In this document: one piece after another, positions 25,979 to 34,705 of the stretch
Numbering within the stretch: position 1 is the first letter of the stretch
Layout: each line of letters opens with the position of its first letter
From: Flavobacteriales bacterium
GTDB lineage: Bacteria > Bacteroidota > Bacteroidia > Flavobacteriales_D > Crocinitomicaceae
Assembly: GCA_013373595.1 (NCBI GenBank)
Contig: JABXHO010000024.1
Location: 1-56,102 of the forward strand
Direction of reading: 5' to 3'
DNA: 56,102 nt
Made by a program: the position numbers and the translations under genes
Notes under the pieces: generated by a model
Told to the model about the DNA's origin: nothing
What the model saw: only the letters and a program-made list of their open reading frames with translations
Databases searched by the model: none

Positions 25979-26476
25979 ATGTCAAAAATCATTAAGAATC
26001 TACTGTTTGTTGCCGCTTTGGTGATTATCGGTGGATTCATTTATTTGAAACTTTCCGCAGCAAACGAAGGAGATCCTGCACCAGAAATCAACGCAGTATT
26101 AGCAGATGGAACACCGTTTAAGCTAAGTGATCTACAAGGAGACTACGTCTTATTGGATTTTTGGGGCTCATGGTGTGGACCTTGCCGTGCAAAATCTCCC
26201 AAGCTGATTGCGCTTCACGAAAAGTATAAGCCGAAGTTGAAAATCGTAAGTGTTGCTCTGGAGAAAGATGCTAAAGCAGCGGAAATTGCAGCGAAACGAG
26301 ATGGTTTTACGTGGAAGTACCGCATTGTGGAAGAATCAAGCTTCGTAATGATGTCGCCCACAGCACAAGATTACGGAGTAACGGAAATCCCAACGATGTT
26401 TTTGATTTCCCCCGAAGGCGTTTTGTTGGGAGAAAAGAGCATTGAAGAGGTGGAGGAAATCATGAGTAAGGTATAG
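25979..26476 (+). CDS. TlpA-like thiol-disulfide oxidoreductase
   Basis: 165 residues. An N-terminal membrane anchor (LLFVAALVIIGGFIYL) places the domain in the periplasm. The thioredoxin fold has the active site WGSWCGPCRAKS and the cis-proline loop GVTEIPTMFLISPEG. In Bacteroidota such proteins reduce or isomerise disulfides, for instance in cytochrome c assembly. The start is 6 bp after the GDYXXLXY gene. Confidence 0.88.
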   Translation: MSKIIKNLLFVAALVIIGGFIYLKLSAANEGDPAPEINAVLADGTPFKLSDLQGDYVLLDFWGSWCGPCRAKSPKLIALHEKYKPKLKIVSVALEKDAKAAEIAAKRDGFTWKYRIVEESSFVMMSPTAQDYGVTEIPTMFLISPEGVLLGEKSIEEVEEIMSKV

Positions 26477-26616
26477 TTAAGTCTATACTTCGAAATAGAT
26501 AAATAAAGATTATCTCCGAAAGCGTAAAAACGACGATTTCCACCAACCGTATCATGAGTTACACGAGGACCGCTAAAAAAGTGTTATTTTCAGATAAAGA
26601 CTTTTGAAAAGATCCC

Positions 26617-27540
26617 ATGAACACCACCATCAGCATTATCGGTTTTGGCAACATCGGAAAGATGATTTGCGGACTTCTCCTAAATGAGAAAGAGCATGCG
26701 TACACCTTAAATGTAATGGATGTAAACGATGAAGTGCAAGGAGCAATCCTTGACTTTAAACATGGAATCCAAATTGAATCCACGCATAAACTGACCTATA
26801 ACAATAGGGAATTATTCAATCAATCCGATTTCATTTTTCATTGCGCAGGAGCATCTGTACCAAAAGGTGAATCGCGTCTGTATACCTGTCAGCAGAGTGT
26901 AGATATTACGGAAGCCGTTTTTGAAAATTTCAAGCCTTCAAAAAATCCATTCATCATTGTAGTCGCGAATCCTGTGGAGATTATCACAACAGTAACGCAG
27001 CAAATTACACAGCTTCCCGAGGGACACGTATTCGGAACAGGAACGTTTTTGGATTCTATGCGGATGAATCACGTAGTGAAAGAAGATAATGAAAAGGTGT
27101 CGGAAGTAAAGGCCATTTTATTAGGAGAACACGGAAGTTCTGTGTTTTTGAGCGAACAACTTTCCTCGGTGGATGACTTGCCTTTTTCAAAACGTTTCAA
27201 TGAGGAGGAACGAACATCTTATCTCGACAAGGTGAAACATGCGGCGGAAGAAATAAAATCTACTCAAAAGGCGACCATTTTTGGCGTGTGTTACTGTGCC
27301 ATAGCTCTTTTTGAAGCGCTCATGTCTGAGGAAGCGATCTACCAACCCGTAAGTGTTCCCGTTCCTAACTTCCTACGGAAGAAATTGAGAGAAGAGAGCG
27401 TGTGCTTGAGTTTGTATTGTAAAATCGATAGAAATGGTGCCATTCCCGATGATGCCTACGACCCAAGTGCTTCTGAACTGGAGGATTTGCGTCGTTCTTT
27501 TGATGTCATTCGAAATTGTCTACCTCACAAATATTTGTAA
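26617..27540 (+). CDS. Lactate/malate dehydrogenase-like enzyme, altered specificity residue
   Basis: 307 residues. The NAD-binding GFGNIGKM motif is at the N-terminus. The catalytic set is present: GTFLDSMR (Asp and Arg), GEHGSS (catalytic His) and the mobile-loop arginine in GASVPKGESRLY. At the loop position that is Gln in lactate and Arg in malate dehydrogenases, this protein seems to have Val, so the substrate is uncertain. Length is typical of the LDH/MDH family. It stands alone in its direction, with a 140-bp leader region before it. Confidence 0.75.
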   Translation: MNTTISIIGFGNIGKMICGLLLNEKEHAYTLNVMDVNDEVQGAILDFKHGIQIESTHKLTYNNRELFNQSDFIFHCAGASVPKGESRLYTCQQSVDITEAVFENFKPSKNPFIIVVANPVEIITTVTQQITQLPEGHVFGTGTFLDSMRMNHVVKEDNEKVSEVKAILLGEHGSSVFLSEQLSSVDDLPFSKRFNEEERTSYLDKVKHAAEEIKSTQKATIFGVCYCAIALFEALMSEEAIYQPVSVPVPNFLRKKLREESVCLSLYCKIDRNGAIPDDAYDPSASELEDLRRSFDVIRNCLPHKYL

Positions 27541-27605
27541 AAATCACGACCCAATCGATTGAAAAAGTGAGGGCTTTGTATTTTTGAGGGTAGACTTACC
27601 GTATC

Positions 27606-28619
27606 ATGAAACACATACTCTTTATCTTTTTCCTTAGTGCATCTGTACTTTCGTTTGCTCAAATTCAAGGTACAATTGCCGATCGCTACACGCATTTTCA
27701 ATTGGTTCACAAGAAAGATACGATTGATTTTGTAGTGGTAGACACGTCACTTACTGAAAAGAAACCCGTTTTGCTATTCTGCCAAGGATCACGACCAACA
27801 CCTCTTTTCATTGATGCTGGAGAACAAGGTTTTTTCCCTGTAACACTGAACAATTTTGATTTGATGGAAATGAAGAAACGGTATCATGTGGTGGTGATAT
27901 CGATGCCGAAAACACCAGTGGTAGCAAAACTGGAAGAGTTAAATCGTTCGTTTAGTTATGTGGTCGACACAGCAGATCAGCGCAGTTATGCTCCGGAATA
28001 TGTCGAATCGGATTATTTGGAGAATTATGTCAACCGTGGGAACCGTGTGTTGAAGTTCTTGAGTAAGCAAAAATGGGTGGAGAAGGACGAGATGGTCATT
28101 GCTGGGCATTCGCAGGGTTCGCGCGTAGCTGTGGGCATTGCGCATTCCAATAAGCATGTCACCAAATTGGGATTGTTCGGTTACAATCCGCAGCGCAGAA
28201 TTGATCAGCAGGTGTGGTTGATTCGGAAACGAGCGCAAAAAGAAGAAATTTCGTGGGAGTTGGCAGATTCATTGCAGCAACAGCAATATGCATTTTATGA
28301 GGAGATTTTGAATCCCGATTCATTGGCAAAGTATCCCATGTATAAATCGTGGAAATCATTTTCTGTGGGATCAGTAGATGAAGTGAAAGGGTTGAAAATT
28401 CCCGTTTACATCGCCTTTGGAAGCGAAGATGATGTGGCTGATTATTGCGATTTGCTTCCGCTTGATTTTGCCGAAACAGGGAAGAAGGATTACGTCCTCG
28501 TGCGTTACCCGAATTTAGATCACAATTTCTTCCCGATAGGATCGAATGGAGAGCCTAACTACAATGAAGGGAAGTGGGTAGAGGTGATGAATGCATTTCT
28601 AGAATGGACGGATGATTAA
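27606..28619 (+). CDS. Secreted alpha/beta hydrolase
   Basis: 337 residues. The signal peptide ends near VLSFAQ. The nucleophile elbow is GHSQGS (in MVIAGHSQGSRVAVGIAH), with DDVADYCD and NLDHNFFP as the likely acid and histidine regions. The substrate is not evident; an esterase or peptidase-type fold is probable. A TATTTTTG -7-type element lies at 27579-27586, 19 bp before the start. Confidence 0.75.
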   Translation: MKHILFIFFLSASVLSFAQIQGTIADRYTHFQLVHKKDTIDFVVVDTSLTEKKPVLLFCQGSRPTPLFIDAGEQGFFPVTLNNFDLMEMKKRYHVVVISMPKTPVVAKLEELNRSFSYVVDTADQRSYAPEYVESDYLENYVNRGNRVLKFLSKQKWVEKDEMVIAGHSQGSRVAVGIAHSNKHVTKLGLFGYNPQRRIDQQVWLIRKRAQKEEISWELADSLQQQQYAFYEEILNPDSLAKYPMYKSWKSFSVGSVDEVKGLKIPVYIAFGSEDDVADYCDLLPLDFAETGKKDYVLVRYPNLDHNFFPIGSNGEPNYNEGKWVEVMNAFLEWTDD

Positions 28620-28735
28620 ATTGTCCGCTTTTCATCGAATTCAAGCTATTTAAATTGATTCCATTTTGTGCTATGTGCAACTCGAGTTACGCACTTTTCG
28701 TTGGATGCGTACTAGTTTGGTAGAAAACCAAAGAG

Positions 28736-29167
28736 ATGAAAAAGTTCGTTATTTTTCCAATGTTAGCGACTGTTCTATTTGCTTGTGATACAGAAAGTAC
28801 CGTTTCTACCTTGGATCAAGATATTGCTGGATTGAATGGGAAGGTGCTGATGGAAAACAACTGTTTTTCGTGTCACAATACGCAAGGAACAGACAATATG
28901 CTGGCGCCGCCCATGCAGCGCGTAAAAGATCATTATTGGGACGAAGATGCCTCCAAAGAAGATTTCGTTCAGGCCATTGTAGAATGGTGCGAAAATCCAA
29001 CCGAAGAACATTCACTTATGCCCGGAGCGAGACGTAAATTCGGAATCATGCCGAAGCAAGCTTTCGAGAAAAAGGAAGTGCAAGCAATCGCAGCTTACCT
29101 GTACGATAACGATTTGGATCAATCGTGCGGAGGTGGCTGTGGAAATGGTTGTTCACACGACCACTAG
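28736..29167 (+). CDS. Cytochrome c-type lipoprotein with Cys/His-rich tail
   Basis: 143 residues. The lipobox LLFA (written VLFAC) gives a lipid-bound C17. Haem c attaches at C43-F-S-C46-H47. A methionine ligand is available in SLMPGARRKFGIMPK. The protein ends with CGGGCGNGCSHDH, three cysteines and two histidines beyond the cytochrome fold, which could bind another metal. It is transcribed toward the decarboxylase gene, with 2 bp between the stop codons. A periplasmic electron carrier is likely. Confidence 0.8.
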   Translation: MKKFVIFPMLATVLFACDTESTVSTLDQDIAGLNGKVLMENNCFSCHNTQGTDNMLAPPMQRVKDHYWDEDASKEDFVQAIVEWCENPTEEHSLMPGARRKFGIMPKQAFEKKEVQAIAAYLYDNDLDQSCGGGCGNGCSHDH

Positions 29168-29169
29168 CA

Positions 29170-30549
29170 CTATCGAACGGCTTCAGGATTATTGGCTACG
29201 AAGTCTTCCAACACCTTGAAGAAGTTCAATAAATCTTCTTTCGAATTGTTTGCATTGATGGTAACCAATCGAACGAATGTGTCTTCATTGAACGATCCGA
29301 ATCCTACGACCGTCACTTGGTGCTCGTACAGCGCCGTACAAAGAACGGTCGGGTCGATATCTTTATAGTTGAAACAGATCGAAATAGAATCGTCGAAACT
29401 GTACAAAGTATAATCTGGATGATTTCGAACGTATTCACGCGCAACATCCGCTAAGTAGAATTGTTGATCGACGATTTTCTTTAATCCACTTGTTCCAACA
29501 GATTTCCAAAGCGTCCAGAATTTCAAAGCGTCATTTCTTCTTCCACATTGGAAAGAAGTTTTTCCCAAATTGAAATCATCTCCATCGGTTTGATACAGGT
29601 AATCGGCATCGTTACTGAATGAATTGTACAGGTGTTTTTTATCGCGCACCAAAATAACCGAACAGGTAAGTGGCGTCCCAATCATCTTGTGGGCATTGTA
29701 GCTGAATGAGTTCGAGCGCTCAACACCTTTCAAGAGGTGTTTGTATTTCTCACTGAAAATCACGCTTCCACAATACGCTCCATCTACATGTAACCAGATG
29801 TCATATTTTTCGGTGATATCGGCAATTTTGTCAATTGGATCAAAGGCTCCCAAAACGGTTGTTCCTGCTGTCGCATTCACGTATGTAGGAATGTATCCAT
29901 CGGCAATATCTTGCTTAATTTGCTCTTCCAATTTTTCAGGAATCATACGTCCGAGTGAATCGGCAGGAATAAAACGAAGGTTGTTTCTTCCCATTCCAGC
30001 AAAGCTGACGTTTTTCGCATTGGAGTAGTGCGACTCTTTCGAAGTGTACGCGATGAGTGGCTTTCGAACACCTTCTGCTCGGCAATCTGGATCTTTCACG
30101 TCGCGTCCCATCACCAAGGCCATATAGTTACTCATGGAGCCTCCCGTTGGAATCGTTCCATTACTTTGTGGTCCGTAACCAATCAAGTTACACGATTGTC
30201 GAATAATTTCCTGTTCAATTCCTACTTGCGGTCCCGCAACTTTGTACGTGTACATGCTGTTATTCAACATAACGGCTAGTAAATCGCCCAAAATGGCTTT
30301 GCTTTGTCGCCCACCAAAAAGTTGATTAAAAAATAGGTGAGTGGCTGTTTTTGGGGTTGAAACCAATACGTCGCGAAGCAATGATTTAAAATCGTCATCG
30401 ATCATGGCAGAGTCGTTCAGTTTAAGATCGATCGCACTGTAAAGCTCATCGGCTTCAATTCTGTCCGCAACGGGATGTTGTTGTTCTTCGTTTAATAGCT
30501 CTTCAACCAGTTCATTGAACAGAACCAGATCATTTTGAATATTCGACAT
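29170..30549 (-). CDS. PLP-dependent cysteine sulfinate decarboxylase-like enzyme
   Basis: 459 residues, group II amino acid decarboxylase. The catalytic lysine is K288 in SYNAHKMIG, the cofactor aspartate is D256 in HVDGAYCG, and the ring-stacking histidine is in TSKESHYSNAKN. Residues 73-102 read FFNQLFGG and NNSMYTYK; as I remember the animal enzymes, this is closer to cysteine sulfinate decarboxylase (SQYTY) than to glutamate decarboxylase (NMFTY). The gene directly upstream encodes cysteine dioxygenase (21-bp gap), which makes cysteine sulfinate. The expected product is hypotaurine, the precursor of taurine. Substrate assignment rests mainly on this context. Confidence 0.8.
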   Translation of the reverse strand: MSNIQNDLVLFNELVEELLNEEQQHPVADRIEADELYSAIDLKLNDSAMIDDDFKSLLRDVLVSTPKTATHLFFNQLFGGRQSKAILGDLLAVMLNNSMYTYKVAGPQVGIEQEIIRQSCNLIGYGPQSNGTIPTGGSMSNYMALVMGRDVKDPDCRAEGVRKPLIAYTSKESHYSNAKNVSFAGMGRNNLRFIPADSLGRMIPEKLEEQIKQDIADGYIPTYVNATAGTTVLGAFDPIDKIADITEKYDIWLHVDGAYCGSVIFSEKYKHLLKGVERSNSFSYNAHKMIGTPLTCSVILVRDKKHLYNSFSNDADYLYQTDGDDFNLGKTSFQCGRRNDALKFWTLWKSVGTSGLKKIVDQQFYLADVAREYVRNHPDYTLYSFDDSISICFNYKDIDPTVLCTALYEHQVTVVGFGSFNEDTFVRLVTINANNSKEDLLNFFKVLEDFVANNPEAVR

Positions 30550-30570
30550 GTAGAATGTAATTTTTTGTTT

Positions 30571-31113
30571 TTAGGCAGATTCGGACATTGTTGTGTACAC
30601 TAATTTTCGGTGGATCAGCTTTCCTTCGTGAAGATCATAGCTGTTACAACTTCGAATCGGTTTTGCGTAAAGGTGAAGCGTCATGCTCCGTTCATCAGTT
30701 AAATTCTGGAGGGTGTGAAAGCCCATGAAATCAATCATGTACGTCACTTCATTTTCCTTTGCCGTGTGTGTTTTTACTTCACGTAATTGCTCTTGTTTGT
30801 CAATGGAATAGATTACCTCTTCAAATTCACCTTTGATCACACGCACCCAGCATTCTTCTCCTCCGTGGTCATGAATGGGCGTTATCTGATTTGGGTTCCA
30901 GCAGAGTAGGATCAGTTCAAATTGATCGTTTTCAAAGATGCAGTTTCTGGTGTAAATTTCATCCGACCAGTATCCGTAATCTTCAAATTCTGCTATTGGA
31001 ATGTAAAAATTGTGAATGATTTCTGAGTACGTTGTTCTGTCTCCCTGTTTGAGTGCAGAAACAAGCTCTTCTATTGATTGGATATCTAAGGAAGTGTTAT
31101 TTATAGAATTCAA
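30571..31113 (-). CDS. cdo: Cysteine dioxygenase
   Basis: 180 residues, cupin fold. Iron ligands are H81, H83 (ITPIHDHGGEECWVRV) and H133 (FMGFHTLQN). C88 and Y149 stand at the spacing of the Cys93 and Tyr157 that form a thioether cofactor in mammalian cysteine dioxygenase. Y54 and R56 (IYTRN) match the substrate-binding Tyr58/Arg60. The reaction is cysteine plus oxygen to cysteine sulfinate. Many bacterial homologues lack the cysteine at this position, so this one is close to the animal type. It is the first gene of an operon with the decarboxylase and faces a divergent sodium symporter. Confidence 0.9.
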   Translation of the reverse strand: MNSINNTSLDIQSIEELVSALKQGDRTTYSEIIHNFYIPIAEFEDYGYWSDEIYTRNCIFENDQFELILLCWNPNQITPIHDHGGEECWVRVIKGEFEEVIYSIDKQEQLREVKTHTAKENEVTYMIDFMGFHTLQNLTDERSMTLHLYAKPIRSCNSYDLHEGKLIHRKLVYTTMSESA

Positions 31114-31219
31114 AAGATCGATACTTTTTTGTGAGAGGTAGAATTAAAGGGATATCCAAAAATTCATCCAAACACTAGATTTCTCGAATTCCAAAAATAG
31201 TCAATTTTTAGCGTTTTTT

Positions 31220-31284
31220 TGATTGTTTTTAATTAGTTTTTAGCGATTTCATTAAAAAAATGATTGTTTTTGATCATTTTTTAG
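31220..31284. promoter_or_regulatory. Repeats and dyad in the divergent cdo/symporter promoter region
   Basis: The 24-bp segments at 31220-31243 and 31261-31284 (both begin TGATTGTTTTT and end TTTTTAG) match in 21 of 24 bases with a 41-bp offset, near four helical turns. Within the second, AAAAAATGAT (31255-31264) and ATCATTTTTT (31273-31282) form a perfect dyad with an 8-bp spacer. The region lies between the starts of two divergent genes, so it is a likely shared control site. Confidence 0.55.
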
Positions 31285-31377
31285 TCAAATTGCAGAATTC
31301 CCTAAAATGCCTTTCTAGAGGTGTTGAACATTGAACACTGTGAGTGCGAGTCGCTGATAGTCTACTAATTACAAAAT

Positions 31378-32955
31378 ATGGATAATCAAGAGTTTTACAT
31401 AAAGATTGGTGTACTGGCGGCATATGTTGGTGTATTGTTTTTAATTGGAATTTTAGCATCTCGTCGAATTAAAGACATGAGCGACTACTATGTAGGTGGT
31501 AAGAAAATGAAATTTTGGGCGGTTGCTTTTTCTGCTAGAGCAACAGGAGAGTCAGGATGGCTGCTAATCGGATTAACAGGGATGGGCGCAATTGCTGGAT
31601 ACTCTGGTTACTGGGTTGTTGCAGGTGAATTGTTAGGTGTTTTTATTTCCTGGCAGTTCATGGCAAAACGCTTTAAGCGAAGGGCCGATAGTTATGGAGC
31701 GATTACAATTCCGGATTATTTGGAATCACATTTCAAGTCGGCAAAGCATACGTTGCGAATTATTGCGGCCTCTGTTTTGGTTGTTTTTGTAACCATTTAT
31801 GTGGCTTCTCAAATGGATGTAACGGGCATTGCCTTTGAATCCATGCTGAAAATTCCGTACGAATATGGCGCATTGATCGGTTTTGTAATCGTATTGATTT
31901 ACATCTTTATCGGTGGATTTGTCGCTGCTGTTTGGTCGGATATGTTTCAAGGAATTCTCATGTTTTTTGGGCTGATTTTACTTCCCATCGTGATTTGGTT
32001 TTCCATGGATAGCGGAACGGGAGTAACCGAAGGTTTGAATGCGATTGACCCAACACTGACTCAAGTAATGGGACGAAGCGATGATGGATGGATGAATCTA
32101 TTTACGATTCTCGGGTTTTCCATGATTGGTCTTGGCTTTTTGGGATCGCCCCAAGTCTATGTTCGGTTCATGTCGATTGATAGCGAGAAGTCGATCGATA
32201 AAGGGAAGTGGGTCGCGTTGATTTTTACGTTGCTGACAGATGCTGTAGCGGTAACCATTGGTATTCTTGGGCGAATTTACTTTACAGAGGCGGGAGACGA
32301 TCCTGAAATCGCTTTGGGAACCGGAGGCGATCAGGTGTTGAGTATGGTAACGAATGAATTCTTGCCGACTATCTTGGTGGCAATTTTTATCGCAATTGTT
32401 CTATCGGCCATCATGTCTACAATTGATTCCTTATTAATTTTGGCTTCCAGTGCGATTACACGCGATTTTTACCAGAAGATTTTCAAACCAAAAATGAAGA
32501 ACAGTGATTTGACACGTTTTTCGAGAATAGCGACCGTGAGCATGGCATTGGCAGCGCTCGGAATTGCGATTCTGTTGTACAACTTGTATCCCGAAAGGCA
32601 GATATTTTGGGTGATGATCTTCGGTTGGTCTGGAATAGCCGCCACTTTTTGTCCAGTGATTATTCTATCCTTGTTTTGGAAAGGTTATTCTGAAAAAGGC
32701 GCAATTGCCTCCATGGTAACGGGATTTCTGTCGGTGATTCTATTCAAATTCGTTCTGTCTGACCTTGAGGGAATCGGTGAATATTTCGTGAAACTGGATG
32801 TACTGGCACCTTCGTTTGCCATGGCGATGATTGTTGGAGTAATTGTTTCCAAGCTGTTCCCTCCTCGTGCTGAAGCGGTAAAAGTAACCCAAGATATTGA
32901 TGATATGAGAACGGATTCCGACGCTTCTATCATTGATGATGTAGAAACGAAATAA
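31378..32955 (+). CDS. PutP-like sodium:solute symporter
   Basis: 525 residues with about thirteen membrane helices. It matches the SSS family: MSDYYVGGKKMKFW near the N-terminus, then ARATGESGWLLIGLTGMGAI and GYWVVAGELLGVFISW in the sodium-site region, as in proline permease PutP. Sodium-driven uptake of proline or a related compatible solute is plausible; the substrate is not fixed by sequence. It is divergent from the cysteine dioxygenase operon, which would make a taurine-type osmolyte. Confidence 0.85.
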   Translation: MDNQEFYIKIGVLAAYVGVLFLIGILASRRIKDMSDYYVGGKKMKFWAVAFSARATGESGWLLIGLTGMGAIAGYSGYWVVAGELLGVFISWQFMAKRFKRRADSYGAITIPDYLESHFKSAKHTLRIIAASVLVVFVTIYVASQMDVTGIAFESMLKIPYEYGALIGFVIVLIYIFIGGFVAAVWSDMFQGILMFFGLILLPIVIWFSMDSGTGVTEGLNAIDPTLTQVMGRSDDGWMNLFTILGFSMIGLGFLGSPQVYVRFMSIDSEKSIDKGKWVALIFTLLTDAVAVTIGILGRIYFTEAGDDPEIALGTGGDQVLSMVTNEFLPTILVAIFIAIVLSAIMSTIDSLLILASSAITRDFYQKIFKPKMKNSDLTRFSRIATVSMALAALGIAILLYNLYPERQIFWVMIFGWSGIAATFCPVIILSLFWKGYSEKGAIASMVTGFLSVILFKFVLSDLEGIGEYFVKLDVLAPSFAMAMIVGVIVSKLFPPRAEAVKVTQDIDDMRTDSDASIIDDVETK

Positions 32956-33085
32956 TGGATTGATCACCGTAGAGTTAAAAGAGACGAGAATCTAAATTTA
33001 ACACTTCAAATAAAATCAAGGTAAGAAAAGAAGATGCATTTAAAGAGTGAAAACAGACTTAGTGAATCAACTACTTCTCTTTTTC

Positions 33086-34693
33086 TTAGGCGTTATTCAA
33101 TAGAATATTTTCGCCTTTGGCTTTCACTTCAATATTGATTTTTTCGTGCTTTGCCCTCAGCTCAAATTCCTCGATAATTTCAAGGATGTCATTACTTAGA
33201 TGAATCACTTTCGAATAGTCAAGAATCACATTAGCGTTTGGTGGAATAGAATCCAACTCAGAGTTCAAACTCGCCTTGTTCAGGAAGGTCATGTTCTCAG
33301 ATAGATGAACTACGAACAAATCTTTCGGGCCGTCTTTTAGTTTTTGCAAATAATGCGATGACTTAAAGTTGACGTAAAGGATGAAGAAGATCGAGAAAAC
33401 AAGACCGATTCCAATTCCTTTCAAAAGGTCTGTCATCAAAATTCCAACAATCGTTGCAAGGAATGGAATAAACTCTGCCCATCCTTTTTTGTACACAGAT
33501 ATGAACAAAGTAGGTTTTGCTAGCTTGTAACCCACCATGAATAAAATAGCCGCCAAACTTGCGTAAGGAACCATGTTGAGGACGCCTGGAATAAATGCGA
33601 TAGATCCAGCAATGAGAATACCATGGAATATTGCCGCAAACTTTGTTTTTCCTCCCGAGTTGATATTCGCAGAACTACGAACAATTACTTGAGTAATAGG
33701 AAGTCCTCCTAAAAATCCAGCAAGGGTATTTCCAACACCTTGAGCAACCAATTCTTTATTCGGGTCTGTTACGTGTTTTTCTGGGTCCAGTTTATCGGTG
33801 GCTTCTACACAAAGGAGCGTTTCAATACTCGCTACAACAGCGATGGTAATTCCAGTAATCCAGATGGATGCCGAACCTACTTTATCGAATAAAGGGAAGG
33901 CAAATAACTCGGTGAATTGTTTGTCTGCAATTCCAAGCGAAACACGGTGTTCTTCAGAAATACCAATAGCGCTAACTTGCGTGAAATACGTGTAAAGAAT
34001 TCCTAGGATTACGACGATCACCGCGCCTGGCACATTCTTTAGAAAAGTTGTTTTGATCAATTTTGTTTCCCATAAAGCCAGAATGGCTAGAGAAATAACC
34101 GTGATGAGGATAATCGTCATTGACATTTCATCGGGATTCATTATGATTGCCTTGATCTCTTGAAAGAAGGAAATGTGTTGTTCTCCAGAGTTATAGTAAT
34201 CTCCTAGAGCGTCTTTATCATATCCTAATCCGTGCGTTAATTCTTTCTTAATCAAGATTAAACCAATCGCGGCAAGCATTCCTTTAATGACAACATTCGG
34301 GAAATAGTAGGCAATAAATCCAGCCTTGAGAAATCCGAGTAGCAACTGAATCACTCCTGCGATGAGTACAGAGAAGCCAAGCATTTGCAAGGCCATCATG
34401 TTGATTTCCGTATCGGACAAACCATCCGTTCCTACTTCTGTTTTAAATGTGGCAAGTGCGGAAATAATAATTGCAATCAAACCAGCGGCTGGACCAGAAA
34501 CACCAACACGCGAATTGGAGAATGCTCCAACAACGACACCACCAACAATTCCAGCAATAAGGCCAGAAAAAGCGGGAACACCAGAAGCGAGGGCGATTCC
34601 TAAACACAGTGGGATTGCGACCAGAAAGACAACCAATCCCGCAGGAAGGTCGAACTTTAAGTTTGTCAAGAAGTTATTTTTTGAGTTACTCAT
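33086..34693 (-). CDS. SulP-family anion transporter
   Basis: 535 residues. The membrane domain of about 12 to 14 helices starts with LPAGLVVFLVAIPLCLGIAL and SGLIAGIVGG, and contains VGVSGPAAGLIAI. A shortened STAS-like domain covers about residues 445-530. SulP carriers move sulfate, bicarbonate or chloride across the inner membrane. The gene follows the TetR-family gene by 12 bp, so the two form an operon. The substrate cannot be told; sulfate or bicarbonate are the usual ones. Confidence 0.88.
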   Translation of the reverse strand: MSNSKNNFLTNLKFDLPAGLVVFLVAIPLCLGIALASGVPAFSGLIAGIVGGVVVGAFSNSRVGVSGPAAGLIAIIISALATFKTEVGTDGLSDTEINMMALQMLGFSVLIAGVIQLLLGFLKAGFIAYYFPNVVIKGMLAAIGLILIKKELTHGLGYDKDALGDYYNSGEQHISFFQEIKAIIMNPDEMSMTIILITVISLAILALWETKLIKTTFLKNVPGAVIVVILGILYTYFTQVSAIGISEEHRVSLGIADKQFTELFAFPLFDKVGSASIWITGITIAVVASIETLLCVEATDKLDPEKHVTDPNKELVAQGVGNTLAGFLGGLPITQVIVRSSANINSGGKTKFAAIFHGILIAGSIAFIPGVLNMVPYASLAAILFMVGYKLAKPTLFISVYKKGWAEFIPFLATIVGILMTDLLKGIGIGLVFSIFFILYVNFKSSHYLQKLKDGPKDLFVVHLSENMTFLNKASLNSELDSIPPNANVILDYSKVIHLSNDILEIIEEFELRAKHEKINIEVKAKGENILLNNA

Positions 34694-34705
34694 AGGGTGA
34701 ATGAA

